Below are positions 5,025 through 6,150 of a stretch of DNA of 6,150 bases, one piece after another. This stretch comes from Bacteroidales bacterium (lineage in GTDB: Bacteria; Bacteroidota; Bacteroidia; Bacteroidales; Muribaculaceae), in assembly GCA_030526455.1 (NCBI GenBank), contig JAUNCU010000003.1, positions 28,939-35,088 of the forward strand. Direction: 5' to 3'. The notes under the pieces are model-generated. The model was not told where the DNA came from and did no database searches. It saw only the letters and a program-made list of their open reading frames with translations. The first letter of the stretch is position 1. Each line of letters opens with the position of its first letter. The translations under genes and the position numbers were made by a program.

Positions 5025-6150
5025 ATGAGCAAATTCTTATACCCAGTAGATACCGACCAGTTTGCGGAGATTCGCGAAATGGGGAAATTGTATGTGGACA
5101 AAACCGGGTTGGTTTACGACCTTGTCAGCAAGTTCAAATACGTGTTTCTGGCTCGGCCTCGCCGATTCGGTAAATCTCTGCTTTGCAACACTTTGAAGGC
5201 TTACTTCCAAGCCCAAAAGGAACTCTTTGAGGGGTTGGAGATGATGCAACTGGAGAAAGAATGGAAACAGTATCCCGTGCTCCACTTCACCTTGAGCGGC
5301 CTGAAGAATGTGACTGTGGCTGAGGCCAAGTCGAAACTGGAATCGCTCATCAGAGAATACGAGAATATATATGGCAAGGACCCGCTGACCGACACCGTCG
5401 GCGACCGGTTCCGCGACTTGATTCACAACGCCTACAAGGCCACGGGCGAAAAGGTGGTCGTGATTCTTGATGAATACGATGCCGCCATCATGCGCCTGCT
5501 CTATGAGCCTGAGAAGCGCGATGCCATGCGCGAACTGCTGAAGGAATTCTACCAGGTGCTCAAAGACGAGGGCGCCTATCTGCGATTCGTGTTCATCACC
5601 GGCGTGACGAAGTTCTCGCAACTGAGCATCTTCTCGGAGATGAACAACCTGAAGCAGATTTCGATGATGGATGAGTTTTCGGGCATATGCGGCATCACCC
5701 AAGAAGAACTTGACACCGTGCTCCTCCCCTGCGTGGAAGAATATGCCGAGAGACGCGATATCTCTATCAGCGAAGCCTACGCGCTGCTGAAAAGAAACTA
5801 CGACGGCTACCGCTTCTCGCCAAAGGGCAAGGAAGTGTATGCGCCTTTCAGCCTGATGAACGCCCTCAACGACGGGTCGTCGAAGCACTACTGGTTTGAG
5901 ACGGGAACACCCTCGGCGCTGCTGGAGCACTTGAAGCGCTATCCCATCACCAGCGCGCTCGACTACGACGGCGTGGAGGTGTTTGAAAATGAGTTTAGTA
6001 TCCCTTGCGAAGATGCCACCACGGCCATGCCACTGCTCTACCAGAGCGGCTATCTCACTATTGAATCGTGCAAACCTATCACTGGGCGATACAGACTCAA
6101 AATTCCCAACTGTGAGGTAAGGAAAGGATTGATCGACTGCCTGATGCCCA
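5025..6150 (+). CDS. AAA-ATPase-like protein of the PD-(D/E)XK nuclease-associated family, 3' end missing
   Basis: The frame is open from ATG 5025 to the window end (375 codons), so the gene is incomplete; relatives are about 510-530 residues. The N-terminus 'YVDKTGLVYDLV' and the nucleotide-binding loop 'RPRRFGKS' (44-51, Lys50 and Ser51) are hallmarks of the AAA-ATPase-like family (PF09820). A Walker B strand 'VVVILDEYD' (144-152, Asp149-Glu150), the segment 'FITGVTKFSQLSIFSEMNNL' (about 190-209) and 'YDGYRF' (259-264) follow in family order. In this family the C-terminus usually carries a PD-(D/E)XK nuclease fold (PF08011, formerly DUF1703), which would lie beyond the window, so the nuclease is inferred, not seen. 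Its role is unestablished; such genes are often present in many copies in Bacteroidota. ATG 5025 is the first start in frame after the -7 box. It has typical local base composition and its own promoter. Confidence 0.92.
   Translation, partial: MSKFLYPVDTDQFAEIREMGKLYVDKTGLVYDLVSKFKYVFLARPRRFGKSLLCNTLKAYFQAQKELFEGLEMMQLEKEWKQYPVLHFTLSGLKNVTVAEAKSKLESLIREYENIYGKDPLTDTVGDRFRDLIHNAYKATGEKVVVILDEYDAAIMRLLYEPEKRDAMRELLKEFYQVLKDEGAYLRFVFITGVTKFSQLSIFSEMNNLKQISMMDEFSGICGITQEELDTVLLPCVEEYAERRDISISEAYALLKRNYDGYRFSPKGKEVYAPFSLMNALNDGSSKHYWFETGTPSALLEHLKRYPITSALDYDGVEVFENEFSIPCEDATTAMPLLYQSGYLTIESCKPITGRYRLKIPNCEVRKGLIDCLMP

Noticed and set aside
5037..5930. Minus-strand ORF of 297 codons opposite the AAA ATPase gene
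   Set aside because: The plus strand has all the ATPase family motifs in order and is open to the window end; the antisense frame shows none.

Overview
The window looks like chromosome from a member of the Bacteroidota, most likely order Bacteroidales and perhaps Prevotella-like; the genus is a guess. Three intergenic regions carry the Bacteroidota-type promoter (a TTTG box, a 20-base spacer, then a TAnnTTTG-like box), each a short distance upstream of an ATG. Proteins are of types common in that group: a TlpA-like thioredoxin with a putative DUF4369-like N-terminus, a secreted lysine-rich protein, and an 'RPRRFGKS' AAA ATPase of the PD-(D/E)XK-associated family. From about 1400 onwards the coding DNA is near 55% G+C in the stretches counted.

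Layout. (1) 1-1154: the 3' part of an AT-rich gene for a tetratricopeptide-repeat (TPR) protein, with its start outside the window. (2) 1155-1376: AT-rich DNA with no convincing gene, a nested inverted repeat and a 41-codon ORF of doubtful status, closed by a strong terminator at 1377-1408. (3) 1423-2545: a single-gene transcription unit (promoter, exported thioredoxin-fold protein, terminator). (4) 2568-3761, minus strand: purT, the formate-dependent GAR transformylase, convergent with the thioredoxin gene. (5) 3762-3928: a divergent promoter region serving purT and the next gene. (6) 3929-4822: an exported protein of unknown function with a charged middle segment, then a terminator. (7) 5025 to the window end: an ATP-binding protein with its own -7 box, truncated by the window edge.

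The genes look like separately transcribed units rather than one operon or a multi-gene system; only purT and the 3929 gene share a control region. PurT makes formylglycinamide ribotide in purine synthesis, and the thioredoxin-like protein and the 3929 product are predicted to act outside the cytoplasm. The accessory-looking parts are the two ends: the AT-rich TPR gene, whose base composition differs sharply from its neighbours, and the AAA ATPase family gene. I found no CRISPR array, tRNA, rRNA, complete insertion sequence or recognisable defence island. I do not claim a new system; the most useful leads are the left-hand composition boundary and the structured DNA next to it.
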